From assembly GCF_004331435.1 (NCBI RefSeq), contig NZ_SJKA01000004.1:310001-374000 (forward strand): a stretch of 64,000 bases of DNA, read 5' to 3'. Positions 1 to 9,379 of this stretch are shown here, piece by piece. Source of the DNA: Kribbella sindirgiensis (GTDB lineage Bacteria; Actinomycetota; Actinomycetes; Propionibacteriales; Kribbellaceae). The notes beneath the pieces are model-generated. The model ran no database searches. It worked only from the letters and a program-made list of their open reading frames with translations, and was not told the origin of the DNA. The stretch's first letter is position 1; each line of letters begins with the position of its first letter. A program made the translations under genes and the position numbers.

Positions 1-151
1 CCGCCGATCGCTCGCGATCCACCTCCAGCCACTCGACAACCGCTGGCGCCCCGGGTCCACGCACTCCAACGATCTCCTCGCCCGCAACAACCCCGACCCC
101 GACTACACGGACCCGGCAATCCAGCCCCAACTCTGGCCGCCACCGCATTGA
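1..151 (+). CDS. Phytanoyl-CoA dioxygenase family protein, C-terminal end (partial)
   Basis: The frame is already open at base 2 and ends at TGA 149-151, giving the last 49 residues of a protein that begins outside the window. The stretch RRSLAIHLQPLDNRW matches the end of the double-stranded beta-helix in PhyH-type Fe(II)/2-oxoglutarate oxygenases, where the Arg binds 2-oxoglutarate. The tail is rich in Asn, Asp and Pro. The metal-binding HxD...H residues lie upstream and cannot be checked. The family assignment is a moderate inference from this short segment. Confidence 0.55.
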   Translation, partial: RRSLAIHLQPLDNRWRPGSTHSNDLLARNNPDPDYTDPAIQPQLWPPPH

Positions 152-376
152 GAAACGGACCGGGGATCGAGGTGCACTGGGAAGGGCCCTGGGCCTCTGG
201 GTATCCGATCGCTCAGAGCAACGACCCGGAGTGGCCGAAACGCCTCCTCCACGCTGCCGCGGCCACCGGATCCTGAATTTCGCGTCATGGATCGGCGGCG
301 CGAGCGTCTCAGGGCGTACGAGTCGCCCGCCGGCCAGGTGGGCGACCACGATCGGTAGTCAAAACGGGGACCCGCC

Positions 377-1105
377 ATGGTGATCGACAAGCTGCTGCAC
401 GAACCAGATCCAGCGACGCGAGGGCGGCATCGGCTGCGCGGGCCGAGCCACGACACGGTGTTCCGCCCGCTGCTTCAGGCGCTGGCGGGTGGATCGGATC
501 CTGTGCCGCATGCGGCAGCCGCGGGACGGCGGCTCGCGGAGCGCGAGGTTCCGTTGACGGCGGCCCTCGACGTACTGCGGAAAACGTATTCGGCGGCCGG
601 CGAGGAGCCGTCGTTCGAGGCGATCCGGGCTTTGTGCCAGAGCTGGACCGAGTGCACGCTCACCTACCTGCACGCCTCCTCCTGCGAGGACGCCGGCACC
701 GGACTCGCCACCACGCCGCACCTGCGGACCCGGCTGACCGAGCTCTACCGGATCGCCGAGCGCCACGGGTGGTACCTCCCCGACACCCACACCCTGGTGA
801 TCACCGAGCCGGTGACCGCCCATCCCTGCGACTCCCAGCTGGCCAACCTCGGCGGCGCGCTCGGGACCGTGTTCCGCGAGCCCGAGGTCATCGCCCGCCT
901 GGGCGCCGCCCGCGTCGCCACGATCGTCCGCGTGGACGACCATTTCGCCGAGCACGTCGGCACGCTGCGCTCGATGATCGGCTACTGGCCCGACGACGCC
1001 GAGCCCGGTACGGCGGGAACACCGCGCACCAAGATCTGGTCCGAACGCCTGCCGACGCTCTCCGACTGGTCGGACAGCTTCGTCAACGATCTCGCGCTGA
1101 CCTGA
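377..1105 (+). CDS. Hypothetical protein (242 aa)
   Basis: ATG at 377 has a GGGGA ribosome-binding site about 7 nt upstream. The protein is soluble and mostly alpha-helical, with no signal peptide, membrane segment or motif I recognise. It has a helical N-terminal half with repeated TLTYLHA/LTELYRIAE-like segments and a compact C-terminal part (VRVDDHFAEHVGTLRSM). It converges on the XRE regulator gene, whose stop lies 1 nt beyond. Coding quality is good throughout (strong third-position GC), so I regard it as a real gene of unknown role. Confidence 0.7.
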   Translation: MVIDKLLHEPDPATRGRHRLRGPSHDTVFRPLLQALAGGSDPVPHAAAAGRRLAEREVPLTAALDVLRKTYSAAGEEPSFEAIRALCQSWTECTLTYLHASSCEDAGTGLATTPHLRTRLTELYRIAERHGWYLPDTHTLVITEPVTAHPCDSQLANLGGALGTVFREPEVIARLGAARVATIVRVDDHFAEHVGTLRSMIGYWPDDAEPGTAGTPRTKIWSERLPTLSDWSDSFVNDLALT

Positions 1106-1106
1106 G

Positions 1107-1640
1107 CTACCGCACTAGACGGGAGTAGTACGCGCGGGCGTCCGGGGTGCGGCCGGTGCCGAAGACGCGGAGGGCCTCGGCCAGGTCGGGGTGGTCCCGC
1201 TCGAGCAGGTGGGCGGCGGCTTCGAGTTCGGCGGCCGACGCCACGGCCCGCAGTACGTCCTGGATCACCGTCACCGGATCCCCCGCTTGCTGAGGGCGAG
1301 CGGGTGGAGCCTCGGGCGTCACCATGGTCAGCGTGGAACGTTCGGCCGCCCGTACGTCGGCGAGCCGGCGCGACTGCTCGTCCGGCGGGAGCTCGTCCCA
1401 CGTGGCGTCGCCGACCATCGCCTCCAGGTGCAGCAGCCGGGAGAGCACCGCGGGACTGCTGATCTTCGACCGATGACCGGACATCAGCTGCGACAGCATC
1501 GGCGCCGAGAGTCCCAGTACTCCGGCGAGTTGCGCCTGCGAGAGCCCGAGGCGCGCCAGCAGCCGGCCGAACCGGTCGCCGAGCGGTTCGCCGTACCACT
1601 CGATCTGCCGCTCGACGTTGCGGGTGTGCGCGTCGGTCAC
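1107..1640 (-). CDS. XRE-family helix-turn-helix transcriptional regulator
   Basis: I chose GTG at 1640 because GGAGG lies 5 nt upstream; the frame stays open further but has no other good site. In the 177-aa product, residues about 25-65 form a lambda-repressor-type HTH (LSQAQLAGVLGLSAPMLSQL, then SGHR). A helical C-terminal half rich in Ala and Glu follows and may be a dimerisation or sensor part. The divergent VWA gene starts 88 bp away, so the shared intergenic DNA is a likely operator. The ligand is unknown. Confidence 0.8.
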   Translation of the reverse strand: MTDAHTRNVERQIEWYGEPLGDRFGRLLARLGLSQAQLAGVLGLSAPMLSQLMSGHRSKISSPAVLSRLLHLEAMVGDATWDELPPDEQSRRLADVRAAERSTLTMVTPEAPPARPQQAGDPVTVIQDVLRAVASAAELEAAAHLLERDHPDLAEALRVFGTGRTPDARAYYSRLVR

Positions 1641-1728
1641 TGTTCCTCCGAAGGCTTTGCGGTTGCAAATCACAAATGCAAACGCTAGGGTCGCACTTGT
1701 TCCGATCTGCAAACACTGGGAGTTAGCA

Positions 1729-3606
1729 ATGATACGCCGCGCTGCACTGCTGGCCGTAGTCGGGCTCGCCATCGCGTTAACGTCTGCAAACGCAGCCGCG
1801 ACCCCGGCCGCCGACCCGTACTCGCCGGTGATGGTCGTGCTGGACTCGTCCGGGTCGATGAAGGCGCGGGACGCCGGCGGCCCGGGGACCCGGATGGACG
1901 CCGCCAAGCGCGCCGTCTCCTCGATGGTCGACGGGCTTCCGGCGCAGGCCCGGGTCGGGCTCACCGTCTACGGAGCCGGCACCGGATCGGCAGGGTCCGA
2001 GAAGGCCGCCGGCTGCCGCGACGTCCAGGTGGTCCAGCCGGTCGGCGCGGTGAACAAGCCGGCGCTGAAGGCCGCGGTGAACCGGGCCCAGGCGCGCGGC
2101 TACACCCCGATCGGCCAGTCGTTGCGGACCGCCGCGGCGCAGCTTCCCGCCGAGGGGCAGCGCTCGATCGTGCTGGTCTCCGACGGCGAGGACACCTGCG
2201 CACCGCCGCAGCCGTGCGAGGTCGCGAAAGAGCTGCACCGGCAGGGCATCGACCTGCACGTTCACACCATCGGTTTCCGGGTCGGCGCCGCCGCCCGCGC
2301 GCAGCTCGCCTGTATCGCGCAGACCACCGGCGGCACGTACCACGACGCCGACGACGCCGGCACGCTGACCGGCGTACTCGGACGCGTCACCGAGAAGGCG
2401 CTGCGGCACTACGAACCGATCGGCAAGCCGGTCACCGGCACGAACGACCCGACCACGGCGCCGCTGGTCGCGCCCGGGCAGTACGTCGACACTCTCAACT
2501 CGCAGGAAGAACGCTTCTACACGGTCGATCTGAAGGACGGCGAGACGCTGTACTTCGCCGGCACCGCGATCTTCCCGCGCGGCAACGTCCGCGACGTCGA
2601 AGCGCTGGACATCCGCATCACCGGCCCGGGCGGCGCCGACTGCAACAAACGCGAACGGCAACTCCACACCCGCGCCAAGGCCGACGGCGGGAGCCTGAGC
2701 ACCGTTCTGCGCTGGGACGAACTGGCGGACGGCACCAGCCAGAGCAGGACGTGTGACGAAGCAGGCCGCTACACGCTGCGGCTCACCCGCGACAACAAGG
2801 GCACCGATCGCGTGCCGGTCGAGCTGCTGGTCCGGGTCGAGCCGCCGGTCACCGGCGGGAAGGGCGATCCGGAGCAGGCCGCGCGCGTCGAGTTCGCGGG
2901 ACAGCCGGCCGGCGCCGGTCTGGCGGTCCGTGGCGGCGGGTCGTTCAACGAGGCCACCACACTGGCCGGTCCCGGCCGGTACGCCGAGACGGTGTACTAC
3001 GGCGAGCAGCTGTTCTACCGGGTCAAGCTGGACTGGGGACAGGGGCTCGCGTACCGGATCACGTACGGCGGGGTGCCGGACGGGAAGACCGTCAACGTCG
3101 CGACGTCGCTGTTCAACCCGGTGCGGGACGAGATCGACAGCGACACCACGGCGTACACCGGGAACACGATGACGCTGCCGTACAACGGCAAGCCGATCGC
3201 CACGACGCGCGTCATGTACCTGAATCGCGAGGGCGGCGCCGCCGACATCCGGAAGATGGCCGTCGACGGCTGGTACTACATCATGGTCAAGCTCGGTGCG
3301 GCCGACGGCGCGGGCGGCGTACCGGTCAAGATCGACCTGGCGGTCGCGGGGACCAAGGTGAACGGACCCGAGTACAACACCGTGGACAGCACACCCGAGG
3401 CGACACCCAGCGAAACGCCCACCAGCTCGCCGTCCTCCACCCCTGAGAACGGCTCCGGGACTGCGAGCGGTCCGATCGACGGTAGGGCGACCTCGGACGA
3501 CTCCGGGTCGGCGCTCCCTTGGGTCATCGGAGGGGCCGCCGGACTGCTCGCGGTGACGGGTGTCGCGATCGCCCTGATCCTGCGCAACCGCCGCCCACTC
3601 AACTGA
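1729..3606 (+). CDS. Secreted, membrane-anchored VWA-domain protein
   Basis: The start is ATG 1729, with GGGAG 8 nt upstream; the frame is open upstream but is not needed. Residues 1-25 are a Sec signal peptide ending in NAAATPAA. A von Willebrand A domain follows at about 33-225 with the metal-ion-dependent adhesion site DSSGSM at 39-44. The middle part is a beta-rich extracellular region of unknown family. A Ser/Thr/Pro linker (about 565-590) leads to a C-terminal transmembrane helix and a short basic tail (RNRRPLN). The protein is likely displayed on the outer face of the membrane. Its 3' end overlaps the convergent kinase gene by 8 bp. Confidence 0.85.
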   Translation: MIRRAALLAVVGLAIALTSANAAATPAADPYSPVMVVLDSSGSMKARDAGGPGTRMDAAKRAVSSMVDGLPAQARVGLTVYGAGTGSAGSEKAAGCRDVQVVQPVGAVNKPALKAAVNRAQARGYTPIGQSLRTAAAQLPAEGQRSIVLVSDGEDTCAPPQPCEVAKELHRQGIDLHVHTIGFRVGAAARAQLACIAQTTGGTYHDADDAGTLTGVLGRVTEKALRHYEPIGKPVTGTNDPTTAPLVAPGQYVDTLNSQEERFYTVDLKDGETLYFAGTAIFPRGNVRDVEALDIRITGPGGADCNKRERQLHTRAKADGGSLSTVLRWDELADGTSQSRTCDEAGRYTLRLTRDNKGTDRVPVELLVRVEPPVTGGKGDPEQAARVEFAGQPAGAGLAVRGGGSFNEATTLAGPGRYAETVYYGEQLFYRVKLDWGQGLAYRITYGGVPDGKTVNVATSLFNPVRDEIDSDTTAYTGNTMTLPYNGKPIATTRVMYLNREGGAADIRKMAVDGWYYIMVKLGAADGAGGVPVKIDLAVAGTKVNGPEYNTVDSTPEATPSETPTSSPSSTPENGSGTASGPIDGRATSDDSGSALPWVIGGAAGLLAVTGVAIALILRNRRPLN

Positions 3607-4771
3607 TCTTCACCCACAGGTACGACGAACCTTGCTGGCGGCACTCGACCCGAGTGCCGTCAGCAGCCTTTTCGACCGTGCCCGCGACCTGCCACCCGCA
3701 CGGTTGCCCGGCCCGGATCTGCGGATCCGCAGACCGTGTCGCCGAGCTCGCGGGCGTCGCGGTTTCGGATACTCCAGTGCCAAGCGGCGACGCCGAAGTC
3801 CCCGGCGGCAGAGGTGATTCCCCGAACGGATCGAACACCGCCAGCAACGCAGCACTCCCGCCCCCAACCACCGCCACCATCACAGCCGCCGCGACAACAA
3901 CCGCCGTACGCCGCCCGCCCTTCCGGCGCTCGGGGGTTTGCTCGGGTAGGTGGTCGAAAACTTCGATGACTTCGCCGTCGGGGGTGTGGACGGGAACTAC
4001 GAGCGGCTCGGCCAGGGACGGGGCGAGGGCGGCGAGGGCTTCGGCTGCGGATTCTGGGCGGTCGGCGGGGTCGGCGCGGGTCAGGTCGGTGACAACGTCC
4101 CAGATCGGGTCGGTAGCGTCGAATGGACGTGTGGGCAGGGATCCGCGTTCGGGCGGCTCGGCGCCGGTGAGCAGCTGCCACGCGGTCACGCCGGCGGCGT
4201 ACAGATCCTGCCGCGGTGATGGCGCGGCCCCGGCGAGTACCTCGGGAGCGAGGTAACCCGGCGTACCGACGACCGTCCCGTGAACCGTCAGCCTCGGCTC
4301 CCCCATCGCGATCGCGATCCCGAAGTCGCTCAGCCGGAGCATCGGCCGACCAGTGCCCGTGGTCTCCAGCAGCAGGTTCGCGGGCTTCACGTCGCGATGC
4401 AGAACCCCGGCGGTGTGGATCTTGTCGAGCGCCCCGAGCAGCTGACTCAGCAGCTCGGCGGCGAGCCGCGGCGGGAGCGGTCCGAAATCCGCAACGAGGT
4501 TGTCCACCGAGCCGCCGCCGACGAGATCCATCGCCAGCAAGGCCATGTCGTCGTCGGCCGCCCAGCCGTACGGCGAGAGCACGTTCGGGTGATCCAGCCG
4601 GCGGCCCTGCTCGCGGACGAAACGCAGCAGCGCACCGGCATCGCGCTGCCGCAGCACCTTGGCCGCGCACAGCCGCTCCTGCCGCCGGTCCCAGGCCCGC
4701 CACACCGTCCCTGCTCCACCGACCCCGATCGGGTCGAGGAGCTCGAACCGCCCGGCGAACACATCCGGCAC
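3599..4771 (-). CDS. PknB-type Ser/Thr protein kinase
   Basis: GTG at 4771 is preceded by AGGAGGT. The 390-aa protein has an N-terminal Hanks kinase domain: Gly-rich loop GVGGAGTVW (16-24), Lys38 in AAKVL, HRDVKPANLL with catalytic Asp127, DFG at 149-151, and GTPGYLAPE as the activation segment end. A single transmembrane helix (about 289-313) then exposes a short Ser/Thr-rich outer domain with two Cys. The short extracellular part lacks PASTA repeats, so this is not the cell-wall PknB. The convergent neighbour encodes a surface VWA protein; no functional link is proven. Confidence 0.9.
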   Translation of the reverse strand: MPDVFAGRFELLDPIGVGGAGTVWRAWDRRQERLCAAKVLRQRDAGALLRFVREQGRRLDHPNVLSPYGWAADDDMALLAMDLVGGGSVDNLVADFGPLPPRLAAELLSQLLGALDKIHTAGVLHRDVKPANLLLETTGTGRPMLRLSDFGIAIAMGEPRLTVHGTVVGTPGYLAPEVLAGAAPSPRQDLYAAGVTAWQLLTGAEPPERGSLPTRPFDATDPIWDVVTDLTRADPADRPESAAEALAALAPSLAEPLVVPVHTPDGEVIEVFDHLPEQTPERRKGGRRTAVVVAAAVMVAVVGGGSAALLAVFDPFGESPLPPGTSASPLGTGVSETATPASSATRSADPQIRAGQPCGWQVAGTVEKAADGTRVECRQQGSSYLWVKIS

Positions 4772-4818
4772 CCCGTGGACCTCCTAGTACATCGCAGCTC
4801 GACGCACACCGTAATCCA

Positions 4819-5322
4819 TCACGGTCTTCTGATCGTGAAGCGCCGGTAGTAGCTCGCGACCCCGAGGAACGATTCGTCCTCCCCGCGCCCGATCTCCGTC
4901 ATCCCCAGCGACTCCAGGATCCGCACAGACGCCTGGTTGGCATCCACCGCCTCGGCCCAGATCTCCTCGAGCCCCAGTTCATGGAATCCCCACTCGAGCC
5001 CAAGTCGCGCGACGGTCCCTCCGAGGCCAAGACCCCAACGACCCGAGGGCCCGACGACGTACCCGAGTTCTCGATGCGCCGGCTCCGCGCCCGCAAGATC
5101 GACGTACCCGATCACGTCGTCGCCGGCGACCGCCGCACGTCGGAGAAGATCCGGATTCGGCCGCTCGACCAGCGCCCGCCAATGCTCCTCGAGCGCGGCG
5201 TCCGGCAGGTCCACCGTCCACCCGGCATGCTCACAGAACCGCCGATCCCGCCCCCACGACACGTAGGTCGCGATATCCGCCAACTCGAGCGCCCGCAGAA
5301 ACACCCGCGCCGAATTGCTCAT
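4819..5322 (-). CDS. GNAT N-acetyltransferase (RimJ/RimL-like)
   Basis: The product of 167 aa has the GNAT fold order: N-terminal FLRALELADIATYVSW, central beta4-beta5 LGYVVGPSGRWGLGLG carrying the acetyl-CoA pyrophosphate loop, and the C-terminal EAVDANQASVRILESLGM segment. This arrangement is usual in RimJ/RimL acetyltransferases that act on protein N termini, but related proteins also acetylate antibiotics or small amines. The substrate cannot be told from the sequence. It lies 47 bp upstream of nothing on its strand except the kinase start, and may be read alone. Confidence 0.85.
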   Translation of the reverse strand: MSNSARVFLRALELADIATYVSWGRDRRFCEHAGWTVDLPDAALEEHWRALVERPNPDLLRRAAVAGDDVIGYVDLAGAEPAHRELGYVVGPSGRWGLGLGGTVARLGLEWGFHELGLEEIWAEAVDANQASVRILESLGMTEIGRGEDESFLGVASYYRRFTIRRP

Positions 5323-5474
5323 CCGATGCCTTTCAGGATTTGGCCGTGGTCACCGTACAGCGATCGGTGAGGCCGTTTCATCTTGCTTCTGGCAACGACC
5401 AGGTCGCGCGGTGAACTCTGGACAATCCGTACGCCGACCTGTGTACTCGGCAAGTTGGCGCTGAGGAGGTGACG

Positions 5475-6770
5475 ATGACAGCCATCAAACTGGAGTCGGT
5501 GTCCAAGGTGTACGGCGGACATCATCTTGCCGTCGACAACGTCTCACTGGAGATCGCCGACGGCGAATTCATGGTGTTGCTCGGACCGTCCGGGTGCGGC
5601 AAAACGACCATGCTCCGGATGATTGCCGGTCTGGAGGAACTGACCGGCGGAGAATTGTGGCTCGACCGCACTCCGGCCGCAGATCTGACGCCCAAGGACC
5701 GCGGTGTCGCGTTCGTCTTCCAGAGCGGCGCGCTGTACCCGAACCGGACGGCCCGCGAGAACATCATGTTCCCGCTCCGGATGGCCGGCGAAGAGCCGGC
5801 CGCCGCGAGCACGAAAGCCGCCGGGCTGGCGAAGATCCTGCGCATCGTCCCGACCCTCGACCGGCTGCCGCGCACCCTGTCGGGCGGCCAGCGGCAGCGC
5901 GTCGCCATCGGCCGCGCGATCGTGCGGCAGCCGCGGATCTTCCTGATGGACGAACCGCTGTCGAACCTGGACGCGACGATGCGCACGGAGCTGCGTCAGG
6001 AGATCGGGGCCATGGTCCGCGATCTCAAGGTGACCACGGTCTACGTGACCCACGACCAGGTCGAGGCGCTCACCCTCGCGGACCGGATCGCGATCATGCG
6101 CGACGGCCGGATCGAGGATGTCGGGACGCCCGCGCAGATCTACAACGACCCGGCCACCGCCTTCGTCGCCGGTTTCCTCGGTACGCCGCGGATCAACCTG
6201 CTGTCCGCGACCGTCCGGGTGACCGCACGGCACCGGGTGAGCCTCGACTTCGGGACGCAGACCCTCCCGTTGCCGCCGACCGACCGCCGATCACTGATCC
6301 TGAGCCGGCACGACGGCGCCCGCGTGATCGTCGGCGCCCGCTCGGACGCCATCACACCGGCCGCCGACGGCGACGACACGGACCAGCTGTCCGGAACGCT
6401 GCGCGCCCTCGAGTTCCACGGCAATCAGTGGATCGCCTTCATCCATTGCGGTATCGAAGTACTCAACCCCGACTTCGTCGGACCGGCCCCGACCACGTCC
6501 CGGTCGCTGGTCGAACGCCCGCGGATCCGGCATGCCGCCGCCCACGGATCGGCCCTGAGCACGATGGCCAGATCGGTCTTCCGCCGCTCCGCTGCACCGC
6601 CTCCCACCGAACCGGACGATTCCCCGACGCACCGCCGAGCCGACCTCGTCCTCGAGGTAGCCGCCGACACCAGCCTCACCACCGGCGGCAAGATCCACCT
6701 GACCGTCGACACCTCCCGCCTCCACATCTTCGACCTCCACGGCCAACGCATCGACCGCGTCACCCGGTAA
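5475..6770 (+). CDS. Sugar-type ABC transporter ATP-binding protein
   Basis: I prefer ATG 5475 over GTG 5469 because GAGGAGG overlaps the earlier codon and sits 5 nt before the ATG. The protein (431 aa) has Walker A GPSGCGKT (37-44), the Q-loop, signature LSGGQRQR, Walker B RIFLMDEP, D-loop SNLD and switch His in VTHDQ. A TOBE-type C-terminal region follows. This is the UgpC/MsmK/MalK layout of carbohydrate importers, where one ATPase often serves several permeases. No permease or binding-protein gene is present here. The C terminus is about 60 residues longer than usual and Pro/Arg-rich. Confidence 0.85.
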   Translation: MTAIKLESVSKVYGGHHLAVDNVSLEIADGEFMVLLGPSGCGKTTMLRMIAGLEELTGGELWLDRTPAADLTPKDRGVAFVFQSGALYPNRTARENIMFPLRMAGEEPAAASTKAAGLAKILRIVPTLDRLPRTLSGGQRQRVAIGRAIVRQPRIFLMDEPLSNLDATMRTELRQEIGAMVRDLKVTTVYVTHDQVEALTLADRIAIMRDGRIEDVGTPAQIYNDPATAFVAGFLGTPRINLLSATVRVTARHRVSLDFGTQTLPLPPTDRRSLILSRHDGARVIVGARSDAITPAADGDDTDQLSGTLRALEFHGNQWIAFIHCGIEVLNPDFVGPAPTTSRSLVERPRIRHAAAHGSALSTMARSVFRRSAAPPPTEPDDSPTHRRADLVLEVAADTSLTTGGKIHLTVDTSRLHIFDLHGQRIDRVTR

Positions 6771-6820
6771 CCCGGCAGCGCCGGGAAGGTGTGGACCGCC
6801 GCTGTGGTAGATCACTGACG

Positions 6821-7478
6821 GTGATCAGAAGACTGCTGCGCGGCCGTCGTCTCGTGATCGCCATCGTCGTCGCACTCGGTGGGCTCGCGGGCGGAGGGTT
6901 CCTGATCGGGCGCCCGGTGTGGAATGCGCGGTGCGCTGCCTCCTTCGACGAGATCCCGTCGAAGGAGCTGGGGCAGTTCCGCTCGCTCCCGGTCGCGAAG
7001 AGTCCCGTCGCCCCGCTGGGCGCGGCCCGCAGCGCCGTCGTCGTACCGCACACCTACGGCGTCGCCGGCGCGCAACTGGCCGGCTCCGAGGACAGCAACG
7101 TCAGGCTCGTGATCGGTGCCGGCGGTCTGAAAGGAACGGCAACGTCCGGCGGCGTCGTGCAGGTCGGCGGCGAGACCAGCCGCCCTGCGTGGGGTCGCCG
7201 CCAGGCAGGGTATGCGCTCGGTGGCCAAGGGCGACGCGCTCTTCACCGTCCGCGGCAATGATTCCGGGGACTCGGCGGATCAGGACGTGCGGTTGTCGCG
7301 GCTCGACACCGGGTCAGGCGAGGTGAGCTGGGACGTACCGGTCAAAGCCCTCGCCCAGGCCGATTCCCTGCATTTGCTGGGCGATCGGGTGTTGCTGAGT
7401 CCGTTGCGCGCCGACATGGACGACCAGGACAGGGCGGCAATCCTCACGCAGGATCGCGAGCGTTCTGAACTCAGCTGA
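6821..7478 (+). pseudogene. Remnant of a membrane-anchored quinoprotein-like beta-propeller protein
   Basis: GTG 6821 opens a frame with a basic N terminus, a single membrane helix (LVIAIVVALGGLAGGGFLIG) and the start of a propeller-like domain. Near 7195-7212 the reading passes to the next frame, where it continues naturally (KGDALFTVRGND, then LDTGSGEVSWDVPV, a typical PQQ-like blade). The product stops after about 215 residues, where blades should continue. So it carries a frameshift and has lost its 3' part, which abuts a fragment of an unrelated gene on the other strand. Confidence 0.6.
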
Positions 7479-7569
7479 TGCCCTTGAGGAGCTGGCGGGC
7501 CATGACGATGCGCTGGACCTGGTTGGTGCCTTCGTAGATCTGAGTAATCTTGGCGTCGCTGACAGGCCC
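7471..7569 (-). pseudogene. C-terminal scrap of an acyl-CoA dehydrogenase
   Basis: Read on the minus strand, 7569 to 7471 encodes SDAKITQIYEGTNQVQR followed by IVMARQLLKGIS and a TGA stop. This is the highly conserved end of acyl-CoA dehydrogenases (the DAK-ITQIYEGTxQ-R motif next to the FAD/active-site region). Immediately upstream the frame is closed by a TAG, so only about 30 residues of a roughly 380-aa enzyme survive. The identification is firm because the motif is diagnostic; the fragment cannot be functional. Confidence 0.85.
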
Positions 7570-7789
7570 GATCTAGGCATGGGTCCGATCTGGCCCTTGA
7601 CCTGCACGTTCGTGCCCAACGATGTCCATCAGTTCTCGACGTTCGTCAGCCTCTGACGGAGCAGGAACGGAGCAGACAGAGTTCCATGGTGATGCGGTTG
7701 ATTGAACTTCGTCACGGGCCGTCCGCACCGTCCGGCAGAGTGGTGATGAAGGGAAGGTCAACGTCCAGATCGGCCCCTACGGCCCCGGA

Positions 7790-8062
7790 ACGAAGCTTGT
7801 TGGTCAGTTGACGAGCGTCCAGGGCGCGTTCACATTTGCGCGGTGCGACCTCCAACGTGAGTGAGTGAACAAGAGCCATCGGTGCGGCAAGGGAGCTGGC
7901 GAAAGCGTGCGTCGTCTGCGGCGTGGCCAGCACCACGTCGACCCGGCCCTCCAGCTCCACTCCGAGCGATTCGCTGATCAGGATCGTACGAGCCCCAACG
8001 CCGGTGGCATGGTCGATGATGGCGTCAATCTCGCGGAATCGACGTCGTAGCGCTCCGGTCAC
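7790..8062 (-). pseudogene. Remnant of an RpiR/MurR-family regulator (SIS domain part)
   Basis: The minus frame reads ATGVGARTILISESLGVELE, then GRVDVVLATPQ and SSLAAPMALVHSLTLEVA. This order is the second half of the sugar-isomerase (SIS) domain found at the C terminus of RpiR-type regulators. No N-terminal helix-turn-helix is present. The fragment is joined at about 8062 to a truncated methyltransferase on the opposite strand. I read it as a decayed gene; exact ends are approximate. Confidence 0.6.
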
Positions 8063-8591
8063 CCGGGCGTATGCCGAATCGCTCCCGTTCCCGGAACAGT
8101 CGCTCGACGCAGCGATGGCCATCCTCACGGTTCACCATTGGTCCGACCTGACAGCCGGCCCCGCCGAGCTGCGACGAGTGTCCGCCCGCCGGGTGATCCT
8201 CACCTGGGACCCAGTCACAGAGCGAGAATTCTGGCTGCTGCGAGAGTACCTTCCAGAACTCGCGGAGAAGACCGCCGGACTCACCTCGCTCGACGCCGTA
8301 GTGACCTCGTTGGCACGAGTCGGGGCGGACGTGAGCGTCGTGCCGGTTCCGATACCGGCCGACTGCACCGACGGATTCCTAGGCGCCTACTGGCGACAGA
8401 CGCATCGGTACCTCGATCCGCAAGCGCGCGCCGCAATCTCCGCCTTCACGCACCTCGACCGCCACGTCCTCGGGCCGGCCCTCCAGCGCCTCAAAGCCGA
8501 CATCACCACCGGCCGCTGGCACCACGGCCGCAAGTCTCTCCTCAACGCCGACACCCTGGACCTCGGCTACCGCCTCGTGACAGCCCACTGA
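8060..8591 (+). pseudogene. 5'-truncated class I SAM methyltransferase
   Basis: From about 8060 the plus frame reads AYAESLPFPEQSLDAAMAIL, then TVHHWSDL and RRVILTWDP, which is the second half of a UbiE-like methyltransferase (post-motif II to the C terminus). It continues without break to a normal stop at 8591. The SAM-binding glycine motif (DxGxGxG) that should precede it is missing; in its place is the reversed RpiR remnant. The break is therefore an inversion or deletion junction near 8060. No start codon with a ribosome-binding site serves this frame. Confidence 0.7.
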
Positions 8592-8693
8592 GGCTCGGGT
8601 CGATCGGGACTGCCTGGGTTCGGTTGGTACGTCGCGCAGCCGGCCGGTGTCTTGGGGCCGCGGAGGTGTGGTCGGCTGAACGACTTGCAGGCC

Positions 8694-9184
8694 GCCTCGC
8701 CCCTTCGAGGTCCGAGACGGCGATCACCCGGCGCCCCGGTCGTACAGCCGCAGCGCCACCGAACGCCCAACCGCACCGAATCCCCTGCACCACGATCCGG
8801 GCACCGTCCATCATCAGCCGGTCTGTTTCATCGAGCGTCTCGGCACAGGCGGTCGGGCCGCAGCGATGTCCCCCAGCGAGTCAAGTGGGATCCCGCCAAG
8901 GGCCGTCGGCCGTCCGACGGATCGGCCGATCTCGTCGTGCACCAGGCCATCGCCGTCTCGCCCGTCCCCATGTCCAGGCCTGGCCAGTCGTCGGTCAGGT
9001 CCGAGATCCGCACTGCGAACGACCGGATCAGCGCGTCCTGCTCGCGGGTGTCCAGCCACGCCGGTGCGGCAATACCGGACTTCGCGCCACCATGCGGCAA
9101 TTCGACCGCCGCGCACTTCAGCGTCATCCCGCGGGCCAGCCGGACCACCCCAGCGGCCGTCACCTCGGGCCCGAAGGCCTGACC
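8694..9184 (-). pseudogene. Decayed Glu/Leu/Phe/Val dehydrogenase
   Basis: On the minus strand three frames in turn carry recognisable pieces: RLARGMTLKCAAVELPHGGA (the Lys/Gly-rich substrate loop), then PGLDMGTGETAMAW, then VHDEIGRSVGRPTALGGIPL in a second frame, and MDGARIVVQG with RRVIAVSDLEG (start of the Rossmann domain) in a third. The order is correct for an amino-acid dehydrogenase, but both ends are missing and at least two frameshifts and a deletion have occurred. It is a clear pseudogene. Confidence 0.8.
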
Positions 9185-9379
9185 ACCGCACTCCTCACCC
9201 GACCGCCGCCACCGCCACCGCCGACGGCAGCGGCGGTCGGCAGTAGCAGCGGCCTGCGGCGAAGCGCGGGCGGAGGTCACCCCACCGCGACACTCTCGTC
9301 CTCCGTTGCATGCGCGCCGGACGTGTTCTTCTTGTCCGCAGAAGGACGAGCGCGAACGGTTCATCAGGGCTGAGGTTTG

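Noticed and set aside
5469..5474. GTG 5469 as start of the ABC ATPase
   Set aside because: The ribosome-binding site overlaps this codon; ATG 5475 has correct spacing.
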